From assembly GCA_027605045.1 (NCBI GenBank), contig JAQFWX010000052.1:186001-250000 (forward strand): a stretch of 64,000 bases of DNA, written 5' to 3'. This DNA comes from Phallus indusiatus. Lineage: Eukaryota; Basidiomycota; Agaricomycetes; Phallales; Phallaceae. Of this stretch, positions 11,720-22,482 are shown piece after piece. The translations under genes were made by a program, and so were the position numbers. Below the pieces are notes generated by a model. It made no database searches, was not told the origin of the DNA, and saw only the letters and a list, made by a program, of their open reading frames with translations. Each line of letters opens with the position of its first letter. Within the stretch, counting starts at the first letter, position 1.

Positions 11720-14700
11720 TTAAGTCCTGTTAGTAAATCTGTTCAAGAAAGTATTATACTTTTGACTTGCCTTTTCTCTCAAGCCGCTCAGATATTGCTG
11801 ATAGCTCGGTAATTGATCGATGCGATCCATGATCAGCGTGCTTAAAGCCCAATGTCTCAACGCAGGTTCACCGTCTTCTTTTACGATGTAAAGGTGTTGC
11901 CAATAAGGCCCACGACGCATTTCACGGATTTTTCCTATAATAGCATTGATACGCTTTGAAAATGGATTGTCAAGGACGGGAAGCGTAGCCTAGTCAAAGA
12001 TATCAATATTTCTGTTTCGAGAAAGAATCTTGTCCGGAAGCTCACCTTTCCACCGTGAAGTTGAGCGGAGGACGGGATATTGAATACGTCTTCCATGAGC
12101 TTTGGTACAGCTTCGCGACCAATCCAGAGGAAGATGTTTTGCCCATCTTCGATAAGGTATAAGCCATATGAGGTCATTCTCTCGAAGGTGAGTGGAAGCG
12201 GTGCAGGAAGGATAACGCCATATTCCCCAATCGTTCCGGCCTGAAAGTATGATCATTCAGAAAAAAAAAAAAGCTTTCCACACGATAAAAAAAACATACT
12301 TCATCAGGCATGTCATGCAAAGAGTAAAAGTTCGGATGGATATACGGTACAAGTTGCTGAGGAGGAAGAGTTGTCAACAAAGCCTGACCATAAGCTCTCA
12401 GATCCGAAGGAATTTGCGAGCTTTGACGAATAGCGACATTTTTCAACAGCCCAAGACACATTAGAGGGAACATTTTCATATTATCGCAAATGGCAAGCTG
12501 AGAACTGGCGCCTGCTCCAGATGAAGTCATACTGCCCTTGTATGCGATGAGGATCTTTGTAAGTTGATTCGTGATAGAATCTCGAGCATCTTCCAGCTTA
12601 TGTGAGAGAGTTTTCTCGACCGTTTTGCTAGCCAGATACGAGGTCAGAGCGATTTCGTCTACGGACGCGTACATCTCTGATAGAGTGGACGTTGTAGGAA
12701 GCGCCAGGTTGATAACTCGAATACGACGTTCGCCAAAACATGTGGTTATAACTAATGCAGTTTGAAAGAGAACGAATGGCGAGTTGATAGTTTCTTCTAT
12801 TTGCGCCTCGATAACGTAAGATTGGTCTACCGGGAGATTCGGCAACGTTAACAAATCGCTCGAACTGATGAAAAAATTTCCGTGGAACATTGATAAACGA
12901 ATACCTGAATGACGACGTAAAAATGAATAGAGGATGAGTATCTTGAAAAAGGCCATGTTGACTAGGCACTTACCCCTGGTAGCGCGAATCCGCATTATAG
13001 TCTCAAACGCAATCGGACTGGCCAATATCGTACTGAACTCGTGAGCAAACTTGCGTGCGTCTTCGCTTCGAGCAGCATTGAAGGCGGGATAGAAATACGT
13101 TTGACCGGAGGTATACCGAGGTAAACAACCTACATTCCCATATTAATCACGCGGAAAGAAAAGAGACATCAGAAATGTTGAACAGACTTAGTGTTGCAAT
13201 GTCGGTATAAGCCGAACTGAATAAAAACATGTCGACTGATACGTGGGCACGGGCGCAAGAAATGGCAAAGGTCTTGTAAAACGCCGATGCGGGTTGTAAC
13301 AAAGAGGATTCCTAAAAGGATGAAAGCAAGGTTACTTATGTACACGTGGAAGTGGTTGAGGATTTTCTCCGACCTTTGATGTCCCGAAACTCTTGGGGTC
13401 TTCACGTTTTTTCAGGGCGCCAGCACCCAAGGTAGGAAGTGATGAAGACAAAAGGAGAACTTTCCCGCCTACTGGTTGCTGCCATACCGTCGTTTTAGGT
13501 CAAAAAAACATATATACCCAACAAAAAACTCACGATTAGTTTAAACCCTGCCTCCAATGCTGGACCAACTGCGCCCCCTAATCGAGGAGACTCGGAAAAC
13601 ATTTTGTTGAAGTTTTTGAGAAGATTTTCAATGCTATCCCGAGCTTTAGTGAGATTCACCAAAATGTTATTCGGGAAAGGTAAGAAAACGTCATCGAGAT
13701 CGGAAACCACAGTCATTGGAGGATCAAGACAACCGGGAGCTAAAGAAAAGAAATACAAGGAATCGTCGAACGCTATAATCGAGATCATTGTAAGGTTGTT
13801 CTCGTTTGGTAGTCGATCTAGAGATTCCAAGATTGTTACTGCAGCAATAGCAGTCATTCCAGATTGAACGGCTTCGTGACTGACGTCGATCAGGAAGACA
13901 TAAACCGGAGACTGAGGTAGTCTAGCCATGTATTCTCTGGGCGCGACGTATTCGACAACTGAGTGGTTGAGCTCTGCACGAGACCACCTATCCGCACGAA
14001 CGTTTCGCTCCGAATCCCAATCAAATAACTCTGGTGTTTCATTCTCTATACCGCACATACAACATTTCCATCTATGGCCCCCAATAAAAGTAAAATCAGA
14101 GATCGTACACGAGAGGAGAAAAGGTTATATTTACCGACTTCCGTCCGAGAGAAATTGAACATAAGGATTAATGTATGACCGACATCGTTTACAGCGGGCA
14201 ATAACATGGTCGGATATCACGGGAACGGGGTTATCTCCTTCTTTGACAGTTCGATATGGTGTAATCACGAGTCCAAAGGGGACATGAGATTTAGTAAGAA
14301 GAGAAGAAGTAGTTGGTATGGCGTTTAAGGTGGAGCGTTTATACGAAGGATCTGCATTGGCGTAAGGTGATTCGATGACAGATGACTGAATCAACCAGGT
14401 CAGTTTACTTAGATAGAATGAAATAAAAATAACCTCGGTTTTACGTTTGGAGGGAGACGAATCTCCGGAGGAGGCCGAAATAAGTCTATAGGATCTGGCA
14501 ATTGTCCGAGCAAATTGATGGTTTGGAAGGAAAATTGCTGTTAACATTCTGAGCGCCATACGTTCAAGGTATACGTGTATGTATAATGATATCTTACCTT
14601 TTGACCAAAATTCATCTGCGAAATTCCTGAAGCCAATTGATCGACCATTCGAGGGCTGGTAGCGTGAACATTGTGCTGGGGATATTGACCAGCCGCAGGA

Positions 14701-14915
14701 TTCAAGGGAGACTGAACAGGATGTTGGTAATAGGAAGCTGGCTGGGGTTGATTAGGGTCGAATGCTGCTTGCTGCGAAGCTGGATCTATGAATTGTGATT
14801 GTGACGGTGGCTGAAAATTTGGCTGACGGCTGTCGTAAACATCGGGAGGGGCGACATCGTACGCTCGAGTTTGGTCCGTTGCATATTGTCGCCGTTTGGG
14901 CTGATGTGATTCCAT
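11720..14915 (-). CDS. SEC24: SEC24-family COPII cargo adaptor, copy A (no WW domain)
   Basis: Start ATG at 14915 ([15 protein letters not shown]). At least nine exons can be followed. The N-terminal 100 or so residues are Pro/Gln-rich and end in QMNFGQK. The next exon gives [18 protein letters not shown]. Then come [16 protein letters not shown], the zinc finger ([11 protein letters not shown] and WKCCMCG), the trunk domain ([15 protein letters not shown]), the beta-sandwich and helical parts (CLVNMAF..., [31 protein letters not shown]) and the gelsolin-like end ([17 protein letters not shown]). SEC24 binds ER export signals and pairs with SEC23 in the COPII inner coat on ER exit sites. The protein ends a little beyond the usual SEC24 C-terminus; a GC-AG intron near the end is an alternative. 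It lies directly downstream of a second SEC24 gene on the same strand and is about two-thirds identical to it by eye. Confidence 0.92.
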
Positions 14916-15190
14916 TGAAAATGAATTTAAAAAAGCTGTAGAGAGTTTTCTTTACACTCGATGAATTTAAGCTTGGGTCGAGCTCCCACGAAGTCGTGGT
15001 GCCACGTTAACCTTACAAAATCTGTGTCTATGATAAGATAGACGCTCTTTCGCTGGAATTACGCGACCAATATATAATATGTACGTATATAATATGTTGA
15101 TATTCAACCTATTTCCATTACTGACTGAATCTAATAGCTTGTACCATTGACCTTTAAAACACCAGACAGCGTCAGCTCAGCACAACGTTA

Positions 15191-18100
15191 TCAGTATATT
15201 TTAAGTCTTACCTTATCTTTAACCTGCCCAAGGAATTGTTGATAGCTCGGAAGCTGCTCTGTTCGATCCATGATTAAAGCACTCAGTGCCCATAATCTCA
15301 AGGCTGGATCTGTATCCTCTTTTACAACATACAAATGTGGCCAGTAAGGACCACGGCGCATCTCTCGAATCTTGGCTATAATCGCATTGACGCGCTGTGA
15401 GAACGGGTTGTCCAGTACTGGCAGCGTTGTCTGATAAACCGACTCTCAGGATACTATCTTGGGAAATTTACAAAAGTAACATACCTTGCCACCACGAAGG
15501 TGGTCGTAGGAAGGTAGATTGAATACGTCCTGGATGAGCTGCGGCACAGCGTCTCGACCAATCCAGAGGAACATTGTCTGGCCATCTTCAATCAGGAATA
15601 ATCCGTATCGTTCCAATCTTTCTGATGAAAGAGGTAATGGCGCGGGAAGAATAACGCCATGTTCGCCTACTGTACCAGCCTATTTTACACGGATGAGTAA
15701 AGGAGTTCGGAAGAAGAAGACAGTATAACATTACCTCTGGAGGCATATTATGGAGAGAATAGAATGACGGGTGAATATACGGAATGAGTGCTTGTGAAGG
15801 TAAAGTAGTAAGTAATGCACCGGCGTAGGCACGAAGATCAGATGGTATCTGAGTGCTTTGTCGGATAGCAACCTGTGCGATGATACTCCTAATTGAACAC
15901 CGAGTAAACAACGTATAAGTGAGGACGCACATGTTTTAATAATGCTAAGCATAGCAGCGGGAACGTCTTCATATTTTCACTGACTGCCAGTTGCGCACTA
16001 GCGCCACTTCCGGCAGCAGTCATAGTACTTTTATACGTTGCAAGGATTTCTATCAGCTTATTGTTGATAGCATCTCGAGCATCTTCCAATTTATGCGAGA
16101 TGGACCGCTCAACGGCTTTATTGGCGAAAAGCGTAGCCAATGCAATTTCATCCACTGATGAATAAATCTCCGACAAATTCGAAGTCGTTGGGAGTGCGAG
16201 ATTAACCACTCTTATTCGGCGTTCACCAAACGAAGTTGTATGCAAGACAGCAGTTTGGAACACGACAAACGGAGCTGTAATCGTCTCTTCAATTTGAATT
16301 TCAATGGCGTAGGATTGGTCAATTGGCACTGAAGGCATAGCGAGTAGATCCGTTGATCGCACAAAGAAGTTGCCGTGGAATTCTGACATACGCAAACCTA
16401 GTGACCATTTTACAATTAGATCAACGGCATGTCAGACAAAAATCGAATGTCGCACCTTTGGAAGCACGGACGCGCATAACAGCTTCGAGGCAGATTGGAT
16501 TGGACAATACTGTCCCAAATTCGTGAGCGAATTTAAGAGCATCCTCCGACCTAGTGGCATTAAACGCAGGATAGAAGTAGGTCTGACCAGATGTATAATG
16601 CGGAAGGCAGCCTGAACCGAACACTTAGATTGCATACAAAAGACTTGGAACAGGATACATACTCAGCGAAGCGACATCCGTATATGATGCGCTGAATAAG
16701 AACATATCGACTGAAACTTGAGCCCGGGAGCATTCAATAGCAAACGTCTTATAGAAGGAAGATGCGGGTTGTAGAAGAGAAGATTCTTTCGCGGTGCCCA
16801 AAAGTTTAGGATCCTCCCGGTTTTTCAAACTACCTTCACCCAACGAAGGAAGGCTTGCGGAGATCACTATCAATTTACCACCAAATGATTGCTATACAGA
16901 AATGTTAACAAGTTCTACTTTAAGAGGAACAGGTAAACCCTACTTACGATTAATTTATAGCCGCCTTGCATTGCAGGACCTAAAGCGCTTCCAATCGTAT
17001 GAGAGTCTTGGAACATGTCCGAAAGCCTTCCCAACAACGCTTCAATACCCTCACGACATTCCGTAAGATTTAAGAGTAAATCAGTGGGCTTCGGCAAAAA
17101 CACATCGTCTAGGTCGGAAACGACGAGCATTGACGATTCCGTGGATCCGGCAGTTATAGAAAAGAAGTATAAGGAGACGTCAAAGCCTATGATAGCTATT
17201 TTTGTGCGCTTCTCTTCATTTGGAATGCGATCTAAAGATTCCAGAATGGTGCGTGTAGCAGTTGCTACCATACCACATTGTATAGCCGCATGGCTGACGT
17301 CGATAAGGAAGACGTAGACCGGTGGCTGAGGTGGTCTAACCATGTACTCGGCAGGTGCAATAAATTCAACCACTGAGTGATTGAGCTCGACACGCGACCA
17401 CCTATCTCCCGGTACATTACGTGTCTGATCCCAATCGAAAAGTTGAGGCACTTCGTTGGCCATAGAGCACATACAACATTTCCAGCTTTACAGGTTCACG
17501 TCAATGTCACGTGCGCAGAATAAAAGGGCAGCAGCCAGGAACCTACCGATTTCCACCGTCGATGAACTGTACATAGGGATTGATGTATGTCCTGCAACGT
17601 CTACAACGAGCAATAACGGTGTCTGTTACTACAGGTACCGGCTCGTCACCTTCTTTGATGGACCGATAGGGTGTTAAAACGAGAGAGAAGGGAATTTTTG
17701 ATTTGTTGAGTAAAGTAGAAGTGGTAGGGACTGCATTAAGCGTAGATCGTTGATAAGACGGATCTGCATTTATGTGCGGTGAATTCGAAAAAGAGGCCTG
17801 CAAAATTCGGTCAGTGAAGCCTTCTTTCTATGGCACATGAAGATTCTATATGTACATTGGGCGGTAGTCGTATCTCGGGTGGGTTTCTGAATAGTTCTCG
17901 GGGATCCGGTTGGTAGGTTAATAAGTTAACAGTTTGATAAGAAAACTACATGGATGGAGTCAGTCGAGATAAGATCGGGAGACAAATACCCATAGTGAAA
18001 TCCTACAGGCTTTTGACCAAGGTTCATCTGATTGAATTGATCCGTAATTTGGTGCATGCCAGGTTGGGCTACTGGAGCGGCTGCCTGTGGGTACTGGCCA

Positions 18101-18589
18101 TTAGAGTATCCAGGATCAGCACCACCGTAGTAAGGTGCAGGTTGAGCTTGGGCGGGGTAACTTGGTTGCTCCGGTGCACCAAGTCCTGGTGTGAATAGTT
18201 GCCCGCCAGGCTGGGGCGCAACGTAGGATGACGGATCAGAATACGGCGCAACCGGCTCGGGTGCACCGTAGTATGCCTGTGTTTGACCAGCAGCGTACTG
18301 CCGACGTTTAGTGTGTCCTGGATGGGACTGAGCAGTAGCAGACTCCGGATTCTCAGTGGGATAATCGACTGGATGTTCCCATTGACTTCGACCCGTAGCA
18401 GTTTCTGAAATTATTATTGATAAGAAGAACAGCTCTGAGCAATGTGGAAACCATTCGTGATACCTATGAAAACATGTCGCTGTTGAACTGAATCCCTACG
18501 ATAAAAGTTACAATCAAGTCAGTACAAAACATGTACAAAGCCCACCATTGCGCCACCCAACCCGGAGGAAGATTTGGAGGTGTGTCCAT
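15191..18589 (-). CDS. SEC24: SEC24-family COPII cargo adaptor, copy B, with N-terminal WW domain
   Basis: Start ATG at 18589. Exons 18546-18589 (44 nt) and 18464-18495 (32 nt) join the exon starting at 18404 in one frame to make a complete WW domain: [18 protein letters not shown] continues into [13 protein letters not shown], with both tryptophans and the final proline. After this come [15 protein letters not shown] (shared with copy A), a Gln/Pro/Tyr-rich linker, ending QMNLGQK, then [19 protein letters not shown], the zinc finger ([11 protein letters not shown] / [11 protein letters not shown]), trunk domain ([15 protein letters not shown]), beta-sandwich, helical domain ([14 protein letters not shown]) and gelsolin-like domain. 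The product is the COPII inner-coat cargo receptor. The protein ends [13 protein letters not shown] plus a few residues. The WW domain predicts a Pro-rich partner. Whether WW-SEC24 is general in this fungal group I cannot check. Confidence 0.9.
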
Positions 18590-18817
18590 GATAATGAGAT
18601 ATGTGTCGGCGTGTCGAGCAGCAAAGCGAGGGGTTACTTTTTCGTTTGTTTGCACTTATGGTCTGACGATTGACTGACGTGTCACACGATGTATGTCACG
18701 ACTTAAAGTGCTCACAGTTAGAGTCAATTGGCCAAAGAGCTGGAATATCGAGTAACTTTTTATAATTTAAATTATTCGACACTACATGTATCATTGAAGC
18801 ATGCGCGTAACATATCA

Positions 18818-20399
18818 TCATTTCGACATGTGTTTAAGGGTCAGGCGCGCAAAGTCCGGGCTAATATCCAACAAGTCCAGAACAACACCTCTAATCCGCA
18901 ACGCATCCTGCAAAAGAAAACTGGACGCTTCATTACGATTATCACTTTTGGGAATAAATTTGGCATGAGGGAATAGATATGTCAAAACGAACACCACGTC
19001 CGTCACGTTCCCGTCGCTGACAAAGTTGGCTAAGTAAAAGTGCTTCAGAGAATGCAAAGGGCTAAGCTCGCAATGTTGAATCTGCCGACACAGATCACCT
19101 AAATCGTCCCTTTTCATGGTAAAGGAAAGGCGAAGAGATTGTATGGGACAGCGATGCAAAGATGCGATTCCATCGATACAGACAAGTGCGGCTTGATTTT
19201 CGTGTACGGAAAAATGACGCAGATTGTTCCACGCGCTACTAATAAGTCTGAGTGTATCATCTTGAATATCAAATTTTATCCCGGGTCCTAGGTACAGCTC
19301 TTGTATGTTGGGCAATGCGAGCAACGGTTCTAGAAAGCCTGTGAAGTCGAAAGAACCATCTACTTCCAAGACTTCTAATGTTGCTTTCCGGGATATTAGA
19401 TGAATGACCTGATAAAAGCCGTGATTTTGATCAATCTGACCAGAAGACTTGGTAAACGAAATCTTCATACGACGAGACGGGATACAGTGTAAATAATCCA
19501 AGTAAGCCAAAGAGGTAAGTGACCGAAGATTTAGAACACTCAGAGATTCAAGATTCCTGAACTGTGTTATTCGATCAGGCTCCGAAGCCCATGCATCAGA
19601 TAGACCAGCACCTAAGTCGTACAGCTCCAGGGAACGAAGATTTGGGTTAGTACCCAGATGACAAAGGATGCCTTCAGTCAATATGAGACTGACATCTTCC
19701 AACTGTCGATTGCGGAGGTGACATAATAAGGTCATAACCGCAGCGTGGTATTTATTCAATAGGTTACCAGAGATTGCCGGAAATGGCAGGGAGAGTTTGG
19801 AAAGTACGGGAAAATGGTTAGGCTCCGAAAGGACATGGAGTGGTGCTAAAAGAGCGGATTCGCCAATCGGGTTCCCGGCCTCGACGCTTCCAATGTTAAG
19901 CTCTTTTAAAGTCGACGAAAAAAATAAATTGGCAATGAGGGGCAGTTCTCCATTTTCTCCAATATGATTCCAAACGAGACATTGAAGTTTCGGGAATATG
20001 GATGGCGTTTCTGCTCCTCGATCGTAGAGCTTAAGCGAAGATAGTATTTGCTCCATACCCATGACGGAAGAACGTCGAAGAGTTTTTACTCGACGCGCAT
20101 ATGGGTTTACTTTGTGCCAGTGGGCGGGATAAAGGGGAACCACGATATTCTAGGGGATATATCAAGAACATGACTTTTGTTTAATTCTAAACGAAACACA
20201 CTGTTTGATCCATGTGATATCCGACTTTTTGTGTAGGGAATAAAGCCAAAAATGCACTAAATGGAATGTCATTCCACAGTACATCTAATGCAGCTGCGCC
20301 GATAAATTTGTTCAAGCGACTTGCTCGAGCTAGGTCGGCGTTGGATTCAACTAGAGTGAATATTTTCCATAAAATTTCAGGAGCAGTTATTTGTTGCAT
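18818..20399 (-). CDS. F-box / leucine-rich repeat protein
   Basis: Two exons. Exon 1 starts at the ATG at 20399 with a short F-box-like segment (APEILWKIFTLVESNADL, then ALDVLWNDIP). After an intron near 20160-20210 a 440-residue region follows with irregular leucine-rich repeats (LRSLELYDLGAG, LESLSVLNLRSL, LEVLEVDGSFDF, IQELYLGPG). This layout is typical of large basidiomycete F-box/LRR families thought to select substrates for SCF ubiquitin ligases. No target can be inferred. A 17-bp tandem repeat lies about 90 bp upstream of the start. Confidence 0.8.
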
Positions 20400-20487
20400 T
20401 TGAGCGAGATTGCTTGAGAAAAAGAGGATGAGTGTCTCAGGTTAAGGTTGAGAGAAGCCCTGCTGAGTATTCGATCGATATCAATAT

Positions 20488-20554
20488 CACCTTGCTTTGC
20501 AAGTCACCTTGCTTTTCAAGTCACCTTGCTTTTCAAGTCACCTTGCTTTGCAAG
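20488..20554. repeat. 17-bp tandem repeat, about four copies
   Basis: Units of CACCTTGCTTTGCAAGT at 20488, 20505, 20522 and 20539 (last copy one base short); copies 2 and 3 differ at one position (TTTTC for TTTGC). The outer units contain the dyad CTTGC-TTT-GCAAG, so each could be a small binding site. The array sits about 90-155 bp upstream of the F-box gene's start. Confidence 0.85.
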
Positions 20555-21349
20555 GTCTTCTCCCTGTCAAAATGCGCAAAGGATACTTGCAGGCACGGAT
20601 AGTTAGTATCCTATCGGCTATTGTTGTATCCTAGCGCTTATTCGGATTCTTCCGTTGTGTCATTTCTCTTTCTTCAAGCTTCGACTTCAGCTCACTCAGT
20701 TCGCATCTTTATTATGTGTGAACTCGTTGTGCGAATGAATCAATATATGTATTTATTCTCTATTCTAGTTTACAGAACACTGATTATCAATTTCGCGTCT
20801 TCTCGTTCAAGTTTCAGCTCCTGTAATCTTCTATCCTCCTGTTCGAGGTAAGGATCTTGAGGTTGTCTGAACATTTCCATGTCGAGCTCCCGTAAAAGCC
20901 GAATAGTATGACGACCGGAACTGCCGAGTCACCGTTCGCTGTATGGAATGACCGTCGGCTTCCTCTTCTTTGCAAGTAAAATTGGTATGACGCCGGGATT
21001 CAATAATCTAATCCATCAAGCTGAGTCGCTTGAGTTTGTTGGAGCTTCACCAAGATATAGAGTGACAAGTGTTTCAGTTCAACGTATGATGTCTTTGCTT
21101 CCCTCCTCCAGCTACAGGGATCTAGCACAATTTTTGTCACTTCTTGAGGACCGTTGGCTACGTCGATATCTGTATCAATACTTGCTGTCACCATGACTTT
21201 CATCTCAACCGCCAATTCAACAGAATTCTGCAGGTTACTCATGCCAGCCTTTTGACTTCAACCATTTTTCTTCTTTTTTAATGCAGTCCTCGACCATTTG
21301 TTGTATCCTGACTGGCGCACATAAACAACGTCAGGTCACGATCCATACT
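20555..21349. other. Intergenic region with only short open frames
   Basis: Several short plus-strand frames (around 20621-20851 and 20948-21196) have no recognisable motif. Together with the decayed gene that follows, this could be the worn remains of an insertion, but no terminal repeats or target duplications were found by eye. Confidence 0.4.
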
Positions 21350-21935
21350 ATGATGAAGGGAGAAACATGATGAAAATGGTCCATAAACTTTTTGCTGTAA
21401 GTCAAGATCGTTTGTTGCATGGTGACACTAAATGGTTTGAACAGAAAGAGGTAATCATGACTCTAAAACATTTTCTTTCACTTGTTAACCTCCTACTTGA
21501 ACAATCAGCCCGAAATCCTTGCAGCCCTGAGCCGACCCCTCCGATTTGACTATTGAGCATTGGCCAGTCTCAGCAGCGAACGAGGCTTTTCTTGAAGACA
21601 TCAAGCTCACTCATGTTACCAATCCCGGCTAAAAACATCAACGGTGCATTGATTCCGCCTAATCTATATTGTCAAAGGTTATCCTTGGTTGAATGTCGTT
21701 CACTTTCCCATTGGTTCATGCAGACCAAAAGTGTTGACATGTTCCACGCAAACTTGATGATGTGAGTTGCGACTTCATTTACACTATTTACCATTATTAC
21801 ATATGAGTCTATTTTAAATCATTCCAAATTTTGCAAAACCCTGGTCCCCCGCTGACTTCCCCTGGAAAGAAAAGAATCTTCACCGGTCTGAAGAAGGTTC
21901 CCCTTCTACGCCAAAGAGGATACGTCAAAAGTAAA
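21350..21935 (+). pseudogene. Decayed protein-coding relic, possibly repeat-element derived
   Basis: Protein-like segments survive in different frames and are interrupted by stops: TIEHWPVSAANEAFLEDI ... THVTNPG then a stop near 21631, followed in another frame by INGALIPPNLYCQRL and SLSHWFMQTKSVDMFHANL, then a preserved splice-donor-like GTGAGT near 21760 and a downstream PLTSPGKKRIFTGLKKV segment. The order looks like one old gene with a frameshift. I recall similar SAANE...IPP...SHW strings in repeated hypothetical proteins of Agaricomycetes, but this is unverified memory. No intact start or full frame remains. Confidence 0.4.
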
Positions 21936-22216
21936 TGCTCGAAGAAAAATTATAGATAGATTCATTAAAAGAATTTACATAAATAAAATATGTTTTTGTT
22001 ACAATATTGACAACACGCTTATTTTACTGTTACTTCTCAAACGGAGCAAGGTGCCTCGCGGAGTTTACTCCGCGCGTTCTAGTTCAATACTAGAGGCGGC
22101 AGATTCCCAACTCTGTACTTGAGAAAACTCTCACTGGCACATACAAATACACACAAACAATATGCAGGAAACAAATCAAATAGGATAGCCCTTGTTCTTC
22201 TCTGATTGGCCGCAAC

Positions 22217-22220
22217 AAAA
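22217..22220 (-). terminator. Pol III terminator of tRNA-Asn
   Basis: TTTT on the minus strand four bases past the tRNA's 3' end, the minimal RNA polymerase III stop signal. Confidence 0.6.
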
Positions 22221-22224
22221 CAAT

Positions 22225-22298
22225 CTGCCCCAGAGAGGCTCGAACTCTCGACCTTCCGATTAACAGTCGGACGCTATAGCCAACTAAGCCATGGGGCA
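22225..22298 (-). tRNA. tRNA-Asn (anticodon GTT)
   Basis: A 74-nt cloverleaf on the minus strand. The acceptor stem TGCCCCA pairs with TGGGGCA, with G as discriminator. The D arm contains the box A-like TTAGTTGGC. The anticodon stem TCCGA/TCGGA encloses the loop CTGTTAA, giving anticodon GTT. The T stem GAGAG/CTCTC encloses TTCGAGC (box B). No intron is present. It lies head to head with HID1, 184 bp from that gene's assigned start. Confidence 0.93.
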
Positions 22299-22482
22299 CA
22301 CGTTAGTTTGGCCCACGGGATCTAACATTACGTTTGATGTAATCTTCCAAGATCACGTCACGAAATCACCTTTGCATGTCACATCACTTTCTAATAAGAA
22401 CTACCCAAGTCCAAGTTCACGATTTAAAGCCTCGAAGCTTCTCTCCCACCTTTTCGACGGACGGTCCTTCTTTAAGACCATC

